From Zea mays (Eukaryota > Streptophyta > Magnoliopsida > Poales > Poaceae): 64,000 nt of DNA. This document shows, piece after piece, positions 1 to 10,120 of the stretch (positions are counted from its first letter, which is position 1; every line of letters begins with the position of its first letter). Where the stretch lies: NCBI RefSeq assembly GCF_902167145.1, contig NC_050096.1, positions 157,603,825 through 157,667,824 on the forward strand, given 5' to 3'. The translations under genes were made by a program, and so were the position numbers. The notes below the pieces were generated by a model. It was not told where the DNA came from. It saw only the letters and a list, made by a program, of their open reading frames with translations, and made no database searches.

Positions 1-2549
1 CTTAGTGTTTATATTTGGGCTCTCCGAAGCCAGGGGGTGGAGCCATTTGCCGAAGGTTTCTGCCGGGTACACGAGCTACATTACCAAACTAAGGCCAGAA
101 AGGATGGGTTACATGAAAATTTTGGTTGTTACAATTTTGCCTATCGGAAGACTACAAAATTTCTTGTGATCAGCTACCGAAGCAAGTGGCCGGTAGGCTG
201 GAAATCGGAATGGTTCTACATAAAAGTTGACGATGACAAAGAGAAGCTAGTACAGAGTCAGCTTGAACTGATCTTCGGAGAGACCAGACCCCAATGCAGT
301 ATGACACCAGAAGGTCCAACGCAAATCGCGTTGGCTAAATTCAGGATTATTGCAGAGCACATTGGCACTAGAGATTTAGTGCAGGAATTTTTGGCTTTCA
401 AGATATTTCCAACTACGAAGGAATGGGCTATGCCGAAGCTCGAAAGAGAAAAGAAGGAGGGGGAGCTTGTCTGCTTGCCCTACCACTATAAATTCAAGAA
501 ATATTTTAAAGCACCTTGCCAAGAATGGCTCAAAACAATCGAAGTAATGAGTACTGAAATTCTTGGGAATTATTCTAAAAAAGAGGATCAATTGATGACA
601 GCAGCCTTCGACACCCGGCCGAAACGAAGGCTAAACAGAGTGCTTGATGCTATAGGCTTTGAATACCCTGACTACGAGCGGCTAGACAAGGGTGCCGAAG
701 GGCAGAAAAGGAAAAGAGTAGCTAGCACTTTAATTAAAGACGACGAAGATCAACCAAAAAAGAAGAAAGAAAAGTTTGAACCGAAGGTAGTTGCTCCAAG
801 AAAAAGGAAAGCTGCATCTCCAAAGCCTGCATCTCCAAAGCCTGCATCTCCAGAACCAGAGAGATTGGTCCGAGATGAGGAAGTTCCTGCGACACCTTCT
901 GCTGCTGAAGTAGAAGAAATTTTGAAGGTAATGACTGAATCTTTGCCTTTCAAGCTAAGTCCGCTGGCACCGAAACTGACAAAGTTTTTTTAGAAGGACA
1001 AAAAAGCTTCGGCAGCAGAAAGTCCTGCAAAGCTGAAAAAACGCAGAATTATTCAAGTGACAGATGTGATTCATCAGACGCCGCCACCGGTATCGGCGTC
1101 AAAAATTGTTATTGCCGAGACCGCCGAAGCCGAAGCCGCCGCAGCCGAAGCTACCAGGGCTGAAACCACTGAAATTGCAACTGCTGGAGCCGAAGCTACC
1201 GGAGCCGAAGCCGGGACCACCGAAGATTCGAACCTGGAAACCACACTTGAGGTTATTGACGATATACTTCTGAAAATGGCTGAGGAAGAAGCTGTTGTGG
1301 CTGCGGTGAACACGGCAACTGAAAAGGGGAAAGAGCAGATTGATGAAATTTCGGAGGAAGGAGATTTTAACTTTCAAGATTTGCTTGGACAAGAATTAAC
1401 AGACGCCGAAAAAGAAGAATTGAAAAAATATGCCATATCTTGCGGATATAAATCAGGGGCTATGCTATTTGGTGGGGTCAACGAAGGGAAGCTAAGATGT
1501 CTTTGGAATCGCACCGAGGCCAAAATTGTTAGAACCCTCTCCAAAAGCGTTGGCCTGCCGAAGATAGAAGCAGACCTCTGCAGGTACCAGCGACATCATG
1601 TCGCCGGCAGCTTGCTCTATGCGAATTTTAAGGTAAAAATATTATTATTATTTTTTATGTCTTTTTCTGACGAAGGTTGTTTTGGCAGAGTATATTATTA
1701 AGTAAAGTGCTAAAAATGCAACAAGATCTTGAAGAGGAGAAGAACAAAGCTATCATCAAAGATTTAGAAGAAAAAGATGAAAATTACGAATCTGTTCTGA
1801 AGAAGAAGGACTTCGCCATTCAAGATTTTGAAATTATGGCTAAAGAACACGAAGGTGCTTTAGAGAAGAAAGACTTTATTATTCAGTCTATGGAAGGCTC
1901 CTTGACTGAGGTCCAAGCCGAAAATGACAGTTTAAAGAATGAACTACTCAAAAAGTCAGAAAAATATGAGCAAGAAAAGGAGAAGCTTGAAGCAAGTCTC
2001 AAGACTGAGGTCGAGAAAAATTCAAATATGCAAAAATCATTGAAGGATCTCCAAGAAAAATGCCTAAATTTCGGCAGCCGATGCGTGCAGCGGCTGAAGG
2101 ACGTATTTCACTCTATCGGAGCCAGTTCTGAAAAATTTTCACCTTCAGCCGAAAACCTGCCCAGCACCTTGGAACATATTGAAGGCGAGGTTGATGCTCT
2201 TGACGAAGTTATTGGTGGGCATGCCGATTTCTGCGCCCTGGTAGCTTCTCGAGGCACAACTGCCGCTTTTCTGAAGGCTGGTTGTACGCACGAAAAAATT
2301 GTGAACAGACCAAACTTCAGCTTGTCAGCAGCAGACTTGATTGATATCTCGAGCCTAGCCCGAAGCATCGGAAATAGATTTATGACCCAGATTTGGGTAA
2401 ATGGCGGGCGAAGGATGGCTGGTGACGAAGCTCGAAGTCACCTTAAGCCGGTAAGAAACTTATATTTGTTACTTTTACCTTCTCCTTGAAATTTGCACCT
2501 TTCTTATTCTGCTCTTTAATATGTGCAGGATGACGCAGCTGAAGTATGA
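1..2549 (+). pseudogene. Antisense three-exon gene of element A (Transposase_28-like), 5' end outside window
   Basis: Reading is open from base 1, so the true start is off the edge. Exons inferred by comparison with elements B and C: 1-1632, 1689-2450 and 2529-2549, with GT-AG introns of 56 and 78 bp. The N-terminal part (to about codon 130) matches the same region of B and C and resembles the family named putative gypsy-type transposon (PF04195). The middle is lysine-rich with basic clusters that could be nuclear localisation signals, followed by a long Ala/Glu-rich stretch. Exon 2 is a strongly predicted coiled coil (about 1720-2090) ending in a globular part with the motif HADFCAL. An in-frame TAG at 991-993 interrupts exon 1. 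The gene converges on pol, which lies on the other strand. Function unknown. Confidence 0.7.
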
Positions 2550-2582
2550 CGAAGCTGAAGTATGACGAAGCTGAAGTATGAC
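2532..2582. repeat. Three tandem 16-bp units at the end of the antisense gene of A
   Basis: A 16-bp unit (GACGAAGCTGAAGTAT, with one variant base in the first copy) is repeated three times directly after the inferred 3' splice site at 2528. The first copy supplies the stop codon of the reading frame. The run looks like a small slippage expansion. Confidence 0.7.
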
Positions 2583-2585
2583 GGC

Positions 2586-3415
2586 CTGAAGCTTGATAGT
2601 TGCTATAATAGACTTTCCTACAAAAAATTCTGAAGGGATCTTTGTAATATAACTATGGAAAAAACCTATGTAAATTTGTACATACCTTGTAATATATTTT
2701 GTCTCCTTTATCCGTGTACAATCTGCTTTGTTGTGGACGAAACTTCTCTTTTTGAGCCAAAGGCGAAAAACACATTCCCTTCTTTTCGTACACAACGAAG
2801 CATGAAAAAAAATCTCTTTCTTCGAAATTTTTCCTCATTGTCGAAGCATCTGTCTTTTTTGTGTGGTATGATGAAGATTCTATATATGTCTAAATGAATG
2901 TTTATGAATGCAAATGACATGATGTAATGTATCGTGCAACTGAATATCGAAACACATATTCAAAAACCATAATCATAGCCCTTCATCCCCTTGGGAATGA
3001 TTCAAATCTTTTGGTCGTTTACTTTTCGGCTTCACCGTTTACTTTTTGGTGTATCAGCGTTGACTTTTCGCTGTAAGACTCCCTTAGGAGCTTCTTCGCC
3101 TTTTACTTTCAGCGGAATCAGCGTTTATTTTTCGCTGTAAGCCTCCCTTAGGAGCTTCTTCGCCTTTTACTTTCGGCGGAATCAGCGTTTATTTTTCGCT
3201 GTAAGCTCTGCATTCCCTTAGGAACGACTTTTGAGATTCTCCCTGTTTTCTTTTCTTTTTCCTTTGCATTTACATTTACATTTTTTGGGGGATATCACTC
3301 TTATAGAATTAAAATAAGGAAAATTACATGTTGTGGCCCCATTAAAAACCTTTCTCCCCCTTTGGAAAGGAAAAGGGTGCCACAAAAAAGAATAGAAAAA
3401 GGAAATTACATTAAG
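2586..3415. repeat. Intergenic zone of element A with degenerate short repeats
   Basis: This stretch lies between the 3' ends of two convergent genes (antisense gene at left, pol at right). From about 3008 to 3240 it contains repeated units of roughly 60-70 bp with the motifs TTTTCGCTGTAAG, CTTAGGAGCTTCTTCGCC and CTTAGGAACGACTTTTGAG. The same motif family occurs at the equivalent position in elements B (about 17140-17520) and C (about 47745-48060). No coding potential is seen. The stretch 2586-3000 is AT-rich, probably untranslated. Confidence 0.65.
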
Positions 3416-5770
3416 CTAAACATAATATCGCCGAAGCTCATCCGCATTCCATGATCTAGGAATGTCGTTGCCATCCATATCCTTCAATCTGTAGGAACCG
3501 GGTCTTGACGAAGATGCTACCAAAAAAGGTCCTTCCCACTTCAGCTGCAATTTGCCTACTGTCTCAGGGTTGGCTATTCTTCGAAGCACCAAGTGTCCTG
3601 GCTCAATGTTCTTCAGCCTAACCTTTCTGTCACGCCATTTTATTGTTTCAGCTTGATATTTGTTGATGTTTTCCACAGCTTGAAGCCTGATCCCTTCTAT
3701 AGCATCTTTTTCCACAGAGTGATCAACTGCTTCTTCGCCTTCTGCCGAAGCTACTGTTCTTATTGATCCTGCTTTGGCTTCTTCCGGGGTTATTGCTTCG
3801 TCACCAAACAATAGTTTGAATGGCGTAAAACCTGTTGATCTTGACATTGTTGTGTTATGGCTCCACACCACTTTGATTAATTCTTCTGGCCACTTTCCCC
3901 TAGGCTGATTGAAGATTAGCTTCATTATCCCTGTCATTATGATCCCATTAGCTCTTTCAACAAGTCTGTTTGACTCCGGATGTCGAACTGATGCAAAATG
4001 GATCTTCGTGCCAATTTGATCGCAAAATTCTCTGAAAGCTTCAGAATCAAACTGTGTCCCATTATCCACAGTAATGGCCTTCGGCACTCCGAAGCGACAA
4101 ACAATATTTTGCCAGAAAAACTTTTGAATAGTAACCGAAGTTATTGTGGCTAAAGGCTTTGCCTCAATCCACTTAGAAAAATATTCCACTGCCACTACAA
4201 CATATCTTAAGTTCCCCTGTGCTGGTGGTAATGGACCTAGCAAATCAAGGCCCCACCTTTGCAACGGCCAAGTGGGTTGTATTAATTGAGTTAAAGACGA
4301 AGGTTGTTTTTGATCTCTTGCACATTTCTGACAACCTTCACACTTTTGAACTAAATCCGCTGCATCCGAAGCTGCCTTTGGCCAATAAAATCCTTGATGA
4401 AAAACTTTTCCAAGCAAAGGCCTAGATCCAATGTGGGATCCACACAGGCCTGCATGTATTTCCTTCATCAATTCTATGCCTTCGGCTCTGGATAAACACT
4501 TGAGTAACGGGGAACATACCCCCCGCTTGTATAATTCCCCTTCTATTATGACATATGGTCGAGCTCTTGCTTCTATCCTCCTGTTATAAGCTTCGTCATC
4601 TGAAAGAAGATTGCCCTGAAGGAAAGAGATGATCTCAGTTCTCCAATCTTCACTATAAACAGGGGATATGTTGAGGACTGCTCTTTCAAGAAGCTCGACC
4701 GAAGGTGCTTTTATTGTTTCGAAAAATACTTTCGAAGGTAAGGGCAGCCCCTGTGCTGCTGACTTGGCTAATAGATCAGCATATTCATTTTCTCCACGAG
4801 GAATATTTTTAACAGAGAAACCTTCGAAGGAAGCCTCAATCCTTCGGACTGTATCTAAATATTTTTCAAGCTTCGGATCTCTTGCTTTGTAGCTTTTGTC
4901 AATATGACCAGAAATAACTTGGGAATCAGTTTTAAGAATGGCCCTTCTGATTCCCATTGCCTTTAACTTCCGAAGACCCAAGAGCAGAGCTTCGTACTCA
5001 GCAATATTGTTTGTGCAACTGAAATCAAGTCTTGTCGCATAACAAGTTTTAACTTTGTAAGGTGAAACCAACACAGCAGCTGCTCCTGCTCCGAAGGTTC
5101 CCCAAGACCCATCGCAAAACACTGTCCATACTTCGGCATCTTTATTCGTTTCTTCCTCTTGAGCCCCTGGCGTCCAGTCAGCAATGAAGTCTGCCAACGC
5201 TTGGGATTGAATCGAAGACCTATGCACATAATCAATACAAAATTCATTGAGCTCTGTAGCCCATTTTCCAATCCTTCCAGTAGCTTCTCGATTTCTCATG
5301 ATGTCCTTCAATGGTTGTGAAGAAGGAACAATTATATTGTAAGCTTGAAAATAATGTCGAAGCTTCCTGGAGGCCATCAAAACAGCATACAGTACCTTCT
5401 CCAATTCCGTATAATTTTTCTTTGATAGACTAAGAACTTCTGATACGAAGTATATTGGGGCTTGCTTTTTGACTTGGCCTTCAAGCTTCTCCTGGACGAG
5501 TGCTGCACTTACCGCTGAGTGCGAAGCTGCCACATATAATAACAGAGGAGCCCCTGGCGTTGGTGGAGTTAGTGTTGTTAGGTCTATCAAATATTGCTTC
5601 AGCTCTTCGAAGGCTTTCTGCTGAACTGGTCCCCATTGAAAAACTTCAGCTGATTTCAGTACTTCGAAAAATGGTAAGTTTCTCTCTGCTGATCTAGATA
5701 TAAATCTGTTGAGAGATGCCAGTCTTCCTGTCAATCTTTGAGCCCCCTTCTTTGTACTTGGTGGCTCCAT
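3416..5770 (-). pseudogene. pol: Element A pol, second part: RNase H (two domains) and integrase
   Basis: The listed frame of 784 codons is the downstream part of one pol gene; the ATG at 5770 is internal, not a start. Residues about 45-200 are the Gypsy RT-connection/RNase H. Residues about 213-340 form a second, plant-type RNase H with D220, E258, D282 and D332 visible, the dual arrangement typical of Tat elements. Integrase follows: zinc finger H439, H446, C477, C480 and catalytic D509, D569, E605. No chromodomain is seen. It is separated from the PR-RT part by a one-base frameshift near 5815 (an A run one base too long). Apart from that the frame is open, so this is a fairly young copy. 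Confidence 0.9.
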
Positions 5771-5804
5771 TCGAAGGATAGCTTCGATTTTGTTTGGATT
5801 AGCT

Positions 5805-7370
5805 TCAATCCCTTTTTGTTGAGACTAGACAGCCAAGAAATTTCCCTTTCTTCACTCTGAAGACACATTTTTCTGGGTTCAACTTTAAACCAGCCTGTCT
5901 AAAATTAGCGAAGGTCTCCTGCAGATCAGCAATGTGATTATCTTGCTTCGTGCTTTTTACAATGATATCATCAACATAAGTTAGCACATTTCTGCCTATC
6001 TGGGAATGAAGAACCTTCGCTGTCATTCTGCTGAAGCTTCCTCCAGCATTCTTAAGCCCCTCAGGCATCCGAAGGTAACAATATGTTCCACTAGGGGTTA
6101 TGAAGCTGGTTTTCGGTTCATCCTCCTTCTTCATCCAAATTTGGTGATAGCCTGAATAACAATCCAGCAAACTCATAAGCTCTGATGAAGCTGCTGCATC
6201 AACTAGGGAATCTATCCTTGGCAATGGAAACTCGTCCTTCGGACAGGCCTTATTGAGATCAGTAAAATCGATACACATTCTCCATTTACCATTGGCCTTC
6301 TTTACCATAACAGTGTTAGCCAACCATTCTGGGTATTTTACCTCTCTGGTAACTCCGGCACTGAGGAGTCTTTTCACTTCATTCCGAGCACCTTTGGCCT
6401 TGTCATCAGACATCTTCCGAAGCCTCTGCTTTCTGGGTCTGAAGGATGGATCAACATTGAGCGAGTGCTCAATAACATCCCTGTTAACTCCACAAAGATC
6501 ATTAGCTGACCAAGCAAAAACATCTTTATTGTTGAACAAAAACCTTATCAAGGTTTTCTCCTGTTCTTCGGACAGTTGAGATCCCAATAGCACCTTCTGC
6601 TCTGCTATGTCCTCACATAAGAGCATGGGCTTCGGCTGATCAGCCGAAGCAGCTTTTTCCCTTTTGAACTTGTATTGCTCACAAGCTTCAGCTCCATCTA
6701 TATTTTGGATTGCTTTTGAGTCTGTCCAATTTCCTTCGGCCCTTCTGGCAGCTTCCTGACTTCCATGAATAGCAATGGGCCCTTGGTCCGAAGGTATCTT
6801 CATGCAAAGATAAGCTGGATGAAGAATTGCTTCGAAGGCATTGAGAGTACCACGACCAATGATTGCATTGTAAGGGTATTCCATGTCAACAATATCAAAC
6901 ACAACTTGTTCAGTCCTTGTGTTGTTGATAAATCCGAAGGTCACTGGCATTTTGATTTTGCCGAGTGCTACAATCTGCCTTCCTCCGAAGCCACAAAGAA
7001 GATGTGTGGCATCATGAATTTTGTCTTCGGGCTCTTGCATCTGTCTGAAGGCCTTAGCAAATATGATATCAGCTGCGCTGCCTGTATCAACCAAAACATT
7101 ATGGACCAGAAATCCTTTGATCACACAAGAGATAACCATAGCATCGTTGTGTGGGTAATCCTTGAGTTGAAGATCCTCTTGGGAGAAGGTAATTGGAATG
7201 TGAGACCATCTTGACTTGATGAAGGGTCCCTGCACCCCGACATGTTGTACCCTTCTCTGTGCCTCCTTCTTCTGCTTCTTGTTGGCTAGCTCTGAGCATG
7301 AACCGCCTGTTATCGGGAGTACCAGCTTCAGAGCCGAAGCAGCTCCAGCTTGATTGTTGAACAAAGCCAT
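5805..7370 (-). CDS. pol: Element A pol, first part: protease and reverse transcriptase, no gag upstream
   Basis: A 521-codon frame starting with ATG at 7370, only 44 bp from the LTR. Residues about 85-190 are an aspartic protease with the catalytic DTG at 95-97. RT occupies about 330-521 with the conserved PLPRID motif and the active-site YVDD at 465-468. The stop at 5805 follows from a one-base insertion; removing it would connect to the RNase H-integrase frame, so the gene was one PR-RT-RH-IN polyprotein. A Tat element normally has about 500-650 gag codons before the protease; here there is no room for them. The first ~40 residues are not recognisable as gag. Particle formation would need Gag from another element, for example one like B or C. 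Confidence 0.9.
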   Translation of the reverse strand: MALFNNQAGAASALKLVLPITGGSCSELANKKQKKEAQRRVQHVGVQGPFIKSRWSHIPITFSQEDLQLKDYPHNDAMVISCVIKGFLVHNVLVDTGSAADIIFAKAFRQMQEPEDKIHDATHLLCGFGGRQIVALGKIKMPVTFGFINNTRTEQVVFDIVDMEYPYNAIIGRGTLNAFEAILHPAYLCMKIPSDQGPIAIHGSQEAARRAEGNWTDSKAIQNIDGAEACEQYKFKREKAASADQPKPMLLCEDIAEQKVLLGSQLSEEQEKTLIRFLFNNKDVFAWSANDLCGVNRDVIEHSLNVDPSFRPRKQRLRKMSDDKAKGARNEVKRLLSAGVTREVKYPEWLANTVMVKKANGKWRMCIDFTDLNKACPKDEFPLPRIDSLVDAAASSELMSLLDCYSGYHQIWMKKEDEPKTSFITPSGTYCYLRMPEGLKNAGGSFSRMTAKVLHSQIGRNVLTYVDDIIVKSTKQDNHIADLQETFANFRQAGLKLNPEKCVFRVKKGKFLGCLVSTKRD

Positions 7371-7393
7371 TAGCTCAAAAAAGTGGAAGTGAG

Positions 7394-7414
7394 TTCACCG
7401 GAGGTGGGCGCCAA
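7394..7414 (-). other. Primer-binding site of element A
   Basis: Directly next to the LTR, the minus strand reads TTGGCGCCCACCTCCGGTGA. TGG is the expected complement of a tRNA 3' CCA. Elements B and C belong to the same group, and B has the same site with one base changed (TGGCACC). I do not name the tRNA. Confidence 0.65.
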
Positions 7415-8041
7415 TGTTGGGGACTTGTTCTCAAATGCTATGAATTAAGAACAAGGCAACATAAAATGTTAAATATCAATGCCCTTCGTCCGCCGAAGCA
7501 TTATCTCCACAAGGATTTAATGAACTTCGGACGAAGGTCACGAACATAATATTACGAAGGTTTCACCTTCATAATTAAACTTATAAGGATAATACAAAGT
7601 AAAGTAAAACATGGAACATTAAAGATAAATACATTGAAAATAAATGACATCATTCACATATCTTATTATATGAATTTAAGATATTTGAATACAACGTTTA
7701 GGTACATTTATACCTTTGCCTTGACAAACAATAATTCTCGAGTGATGCGTTAGCAATTACAGGAATGCGTGAACAATAAAGGAATATTGTTCACTATTTA
7801 TAGGCACAGGATACAGCCTGTGAGGAATTACAATCATGCCCTTCATAAAAGTTTACAACAATGACTCAGACCCTTATGGACTAAAAGGTCATTCTATCTT
7901 TAAGTCGGTTCGACCCTTCATCTTCGGATATGCTGTAATACCGAAGCTTCATGAATGGTGCCTTCGGCGTCACATACGAGCAGCTTCAGCCGAAGCTATT
8001 TCTTTCTGCAGGACCTTCGGCCACGAAGCATGGTCCCAACA
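7415..8041 (-). repeat. 5' LTR of element A (627 bp)
   Basis: Bounded by TGTTGGGGAC at the left and CCCAACA at the right (TG...CA ends). It aligns by eye with the LTRs of B and C, especially in the first ~150 bp (U5 in element sense). A TATA box (TATAAATA, minus strand) lies at 7795-7802, preceding a probable transcription start that reads leftward into pol. The second LTR is outside the window, so a target duplication cannot be checked; the five bases after the LTR are GTAGA. Confidence 0.85.
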
Positions 8042-8550
8042 GTAGACACACAAGAAACATCTTAACTGATCACACCATGGTAGTAGGCTAGCAGCTAGAT
8101 ACTAAAATAGCTAGAAGTTTCTAGTATATAAGTGACATGAGCATCCGCAATCTACATCATGATTCTACCCAGATCCAAAGCTTATGGAGGTTCGGGGTTG
8201 GGTAGGAAGCAGGTAGCGCAGAGAAGTTGATGTGTGTATGCCAACGGCAGCGAGCACCTTCTCCTTGTCGCCAGCGGAGAATTTGCCGAGCGAGGAGGCC
8301 GCTGAAGGCTCAGAACGAGTCATTCACGCGGCCATAGTGGAAGGCAACAGTAGGCGGAGGTTGTAGCAGGTGATGGCGGTTGCGGCTAGTGGAGACAGTG
8401 AAGGCAAAGGAGGAGGCGCCGCGATGGCGAGGACGAGTCAGACGACAGAGAAGAGGAGGCGACAGATGGTGGAGGTATGGGAGGCAGGAAGGATGGGGAC
8501 ATAGCTCATGAGTCATCATGGCCATGGAGGAGAAAACCTTCCCAAACCTA
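8042..8550. other. Unassigned DNA right of element A
   Basis: No recognisable gene or element end. From about 8200 to 8520 the plus strand is GC-rich and purine-rich. Short open frames exist on both strands but none shows a known motif. It could be the outer part of the CACTA element whose transposase lies further right, or older unrelated sequence. Confidence 0.4.
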
Positions 8551-9063
8551 GATCCCACTACTTCACGAAGTGACGAACAGAGAGGAGCAACTAAACAAAA
8601 TTACCTTCGGAATTCCGTGAGGGCCGTGTGGATCTCTTCCCGGGAGGCATCGTGGGGAGGTCACCGGACCACGACAGCCGACTGCTACGAGGGAGGGTAA
8701 GGAAGAGAGGTCAGGTGAAGAAGATATATGTAGGGAGGTTATGCGAGGACGTCCAGCCATTTCGGAGTTAGGTGTAGAAGATAGGCAAAAAAAATAAAAA
8801 AAAGGGAAGATCCCACTGCTTCACGAAGTGACGAACAGAGAGGAGCAACTAAACAAAATTACCTTCGGAATTCCGTGAGGGCCGTGTGGATCTCTTCTCG
8901 GGAGGCATCGTGGGGAGGTCACCGGACCACGGCAGCCGACTGCTACGAGGGAGGGTCAGGAAGAGAGGTCAGGTGAAGAAGATATGTGTAGGGAGGTTAT
9001 GCGAGGACGTCCAGCCATTTCAGAGTTAGGTGAAGAAGATAGGCAAAAAAATAAAAAAAGGGA
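8551..9063. repeat. Tandem duplication, unit 258 bp
   Basis: The block starting GATCCCACTACTTCACGAAG at 8551 starts again at 8809 with only a few differences, and the second copy ends near 9063. Each copy ends in an A-rich run followed by GGGAA. The two copies are clearly closer to each other than to anything else in the window. No coding function is evident. Confidence 0.85.
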
Positions 9064-9072
9064 ATAGTTGAA

Positions 9073-9139
9073 CATAGTTGATAGGAGTCGAACCTACCAC
9101 CTCAGGGTATTCCTATATAGAGTAGACCATTACACTATG
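9073..9139 (-). other. tRNA-like or SINE-like sequence with Pol III type boxes
   Basis: On the minus strand a 67-nt stretch begins CATAGTG and ends ACTATG, giving a possible acceptor stem of six pairs. It contains TAGTGTAATGG (A-box like) and GGTTCGACTCC (exact B-box consensus), the latter in a five-pair T arm. It is shorter than a normal tRNA and has no clear anticodon arm. It is therefore more likely a tRNA-derived repeat or relic than a functional tRNA gene. Confidence 0.4.
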
Positions 9140-10120
9140 TGAAGACTGGTGATGAAGTAACGGAGCTAGTCTTATTTGTTAGTAGTAGTTGTAGTAAAAA
9201 TGGAGAACCGAAGTAGCATCCAGCAAGTCTGCAATTTTAAATGGAGAACTGATGCAATACAAATCTGCTCCCAGTCAAGTAACATCCAGCAATCTACAGT
9301 TTTAGAAACACAAGCACATATGCTCCCAGTAACACACAACCATCCAAGCATTTTTCATACTATGTTTTACTTAATAAGAATAGGGAATCATATATTAACA
9401 GTGATGTACAACCCTTCAGTTTTTGAAGCATTGTTTATGGGAGACCCTAAATCAGGTACACAAACAGCATTAATAAGAGGAGAAAAAGGCAGGATTCAAA
9501 ACTCAAAAGAACATGTTTCAGATTTCAGTTTTTACACAACTTGTCTTCACACAACCTGTCAAGAACTTGTTTTCAGAAAATTTAGTTTTCAGTTTTTACA
9601 CAACCTGTCAAGAATCTGTCTTTACACAACACTTTAAAGAGGGTTCCTCATTTTGAATCTGTCTTTACAGAAAATTCAGTTTTCAGTGCATCTATTTTCA
9701 ATTTTCTGTTTTGCAGTTTACAGTGAATCTGTTTTTAGTTTTCAGTTTTCAGTGAATCTGTTTTCAGTTTCCATTTTACAGAAAAATCAGTGAATCTGTT
9801 TTCAATTTTCAGTTTTGCAATTTACAGTGAATCTGTTTTTAGTTTTTAGTTTTCAGTGAATCTGTTTTCAGTTTTCATTTTACAGAAAAATTAGTGAATC
9901 TGTCTTTATAGAAAACAGACACAAGAAAGTGCATAAATAAGATTTTCAGTCTAATATACAACCGCACCATTACGAACACTGCATAACCTTCAGTTTTTAC
10001 AGAAAAGAGACACACACAACTTGCATAAATTTCAGTCCTCAGTCCAACACACTACAACTGAAAACAGAACTCAGAGTGTCCACAGTTATGTCTGTTGCTA
10101 ACTCATTCAAGATCACCCAT
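9140..10120. repeat. AT-rich stretch with T-rich tandem repeats, 3' of the transposase gene
   Basis: From about 9640 to 9925 the sequence is built from variants of CAGTGAATCTGTTTT, arranged in a larger period of about 104 bp (equivalent points at 9721 and 9825). The flanks 9140-9640 and 9930-10120 are AT-rich with no supported gene. Position and composition suit the 3' or subterminal region of the CACTA element, but I could not find a CACTA terminus. Confidence 0.5.

Larger units (their letters stand above)
1..8041 (-). mobile_element. Element A: Tat-type Gypsy LTR retrotransposon, pol-only, cut by the window edge
   Basis: The 5' LTR is at the right (7415-8041) and pol reads leftward, so the element is in minus orientation; the 3' LTR is outside the window. 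Order along the element: 5' LTR, primer-binding site, PR-RT, RNase H-integrase, a low-complexity repeat zone, then an opposite-strand gene running back toward the missing 3' LTR. There is no gag: the pol ATG lies 44 bp from the LTR. The dual RNase H region and the antisense gene are known traits of the Tat lineage. The LTR end resembles the maize xilon/diguus group as I remember it; that name is a recognition call, not a search result. Confidence 0.85.

Noticed and set aside
8310..8558. Possible host gene fragment in GC-rich DNA
   Set aside because: Open frames on both strands, none with a known domain or splice-supported continuation.
9073..9139. Functional tRNA gene
   Set aside because: Only 67 nt, weak acceptor stem and no proper anticodon arm; kept as tRNA-like only.
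9176..9637. 153-codon plus-strand frame
   Set aside because: Its codon content is that of AT-rich non-coding DNA, there is no recognisable domain, and it runs into the T-rich repeats.
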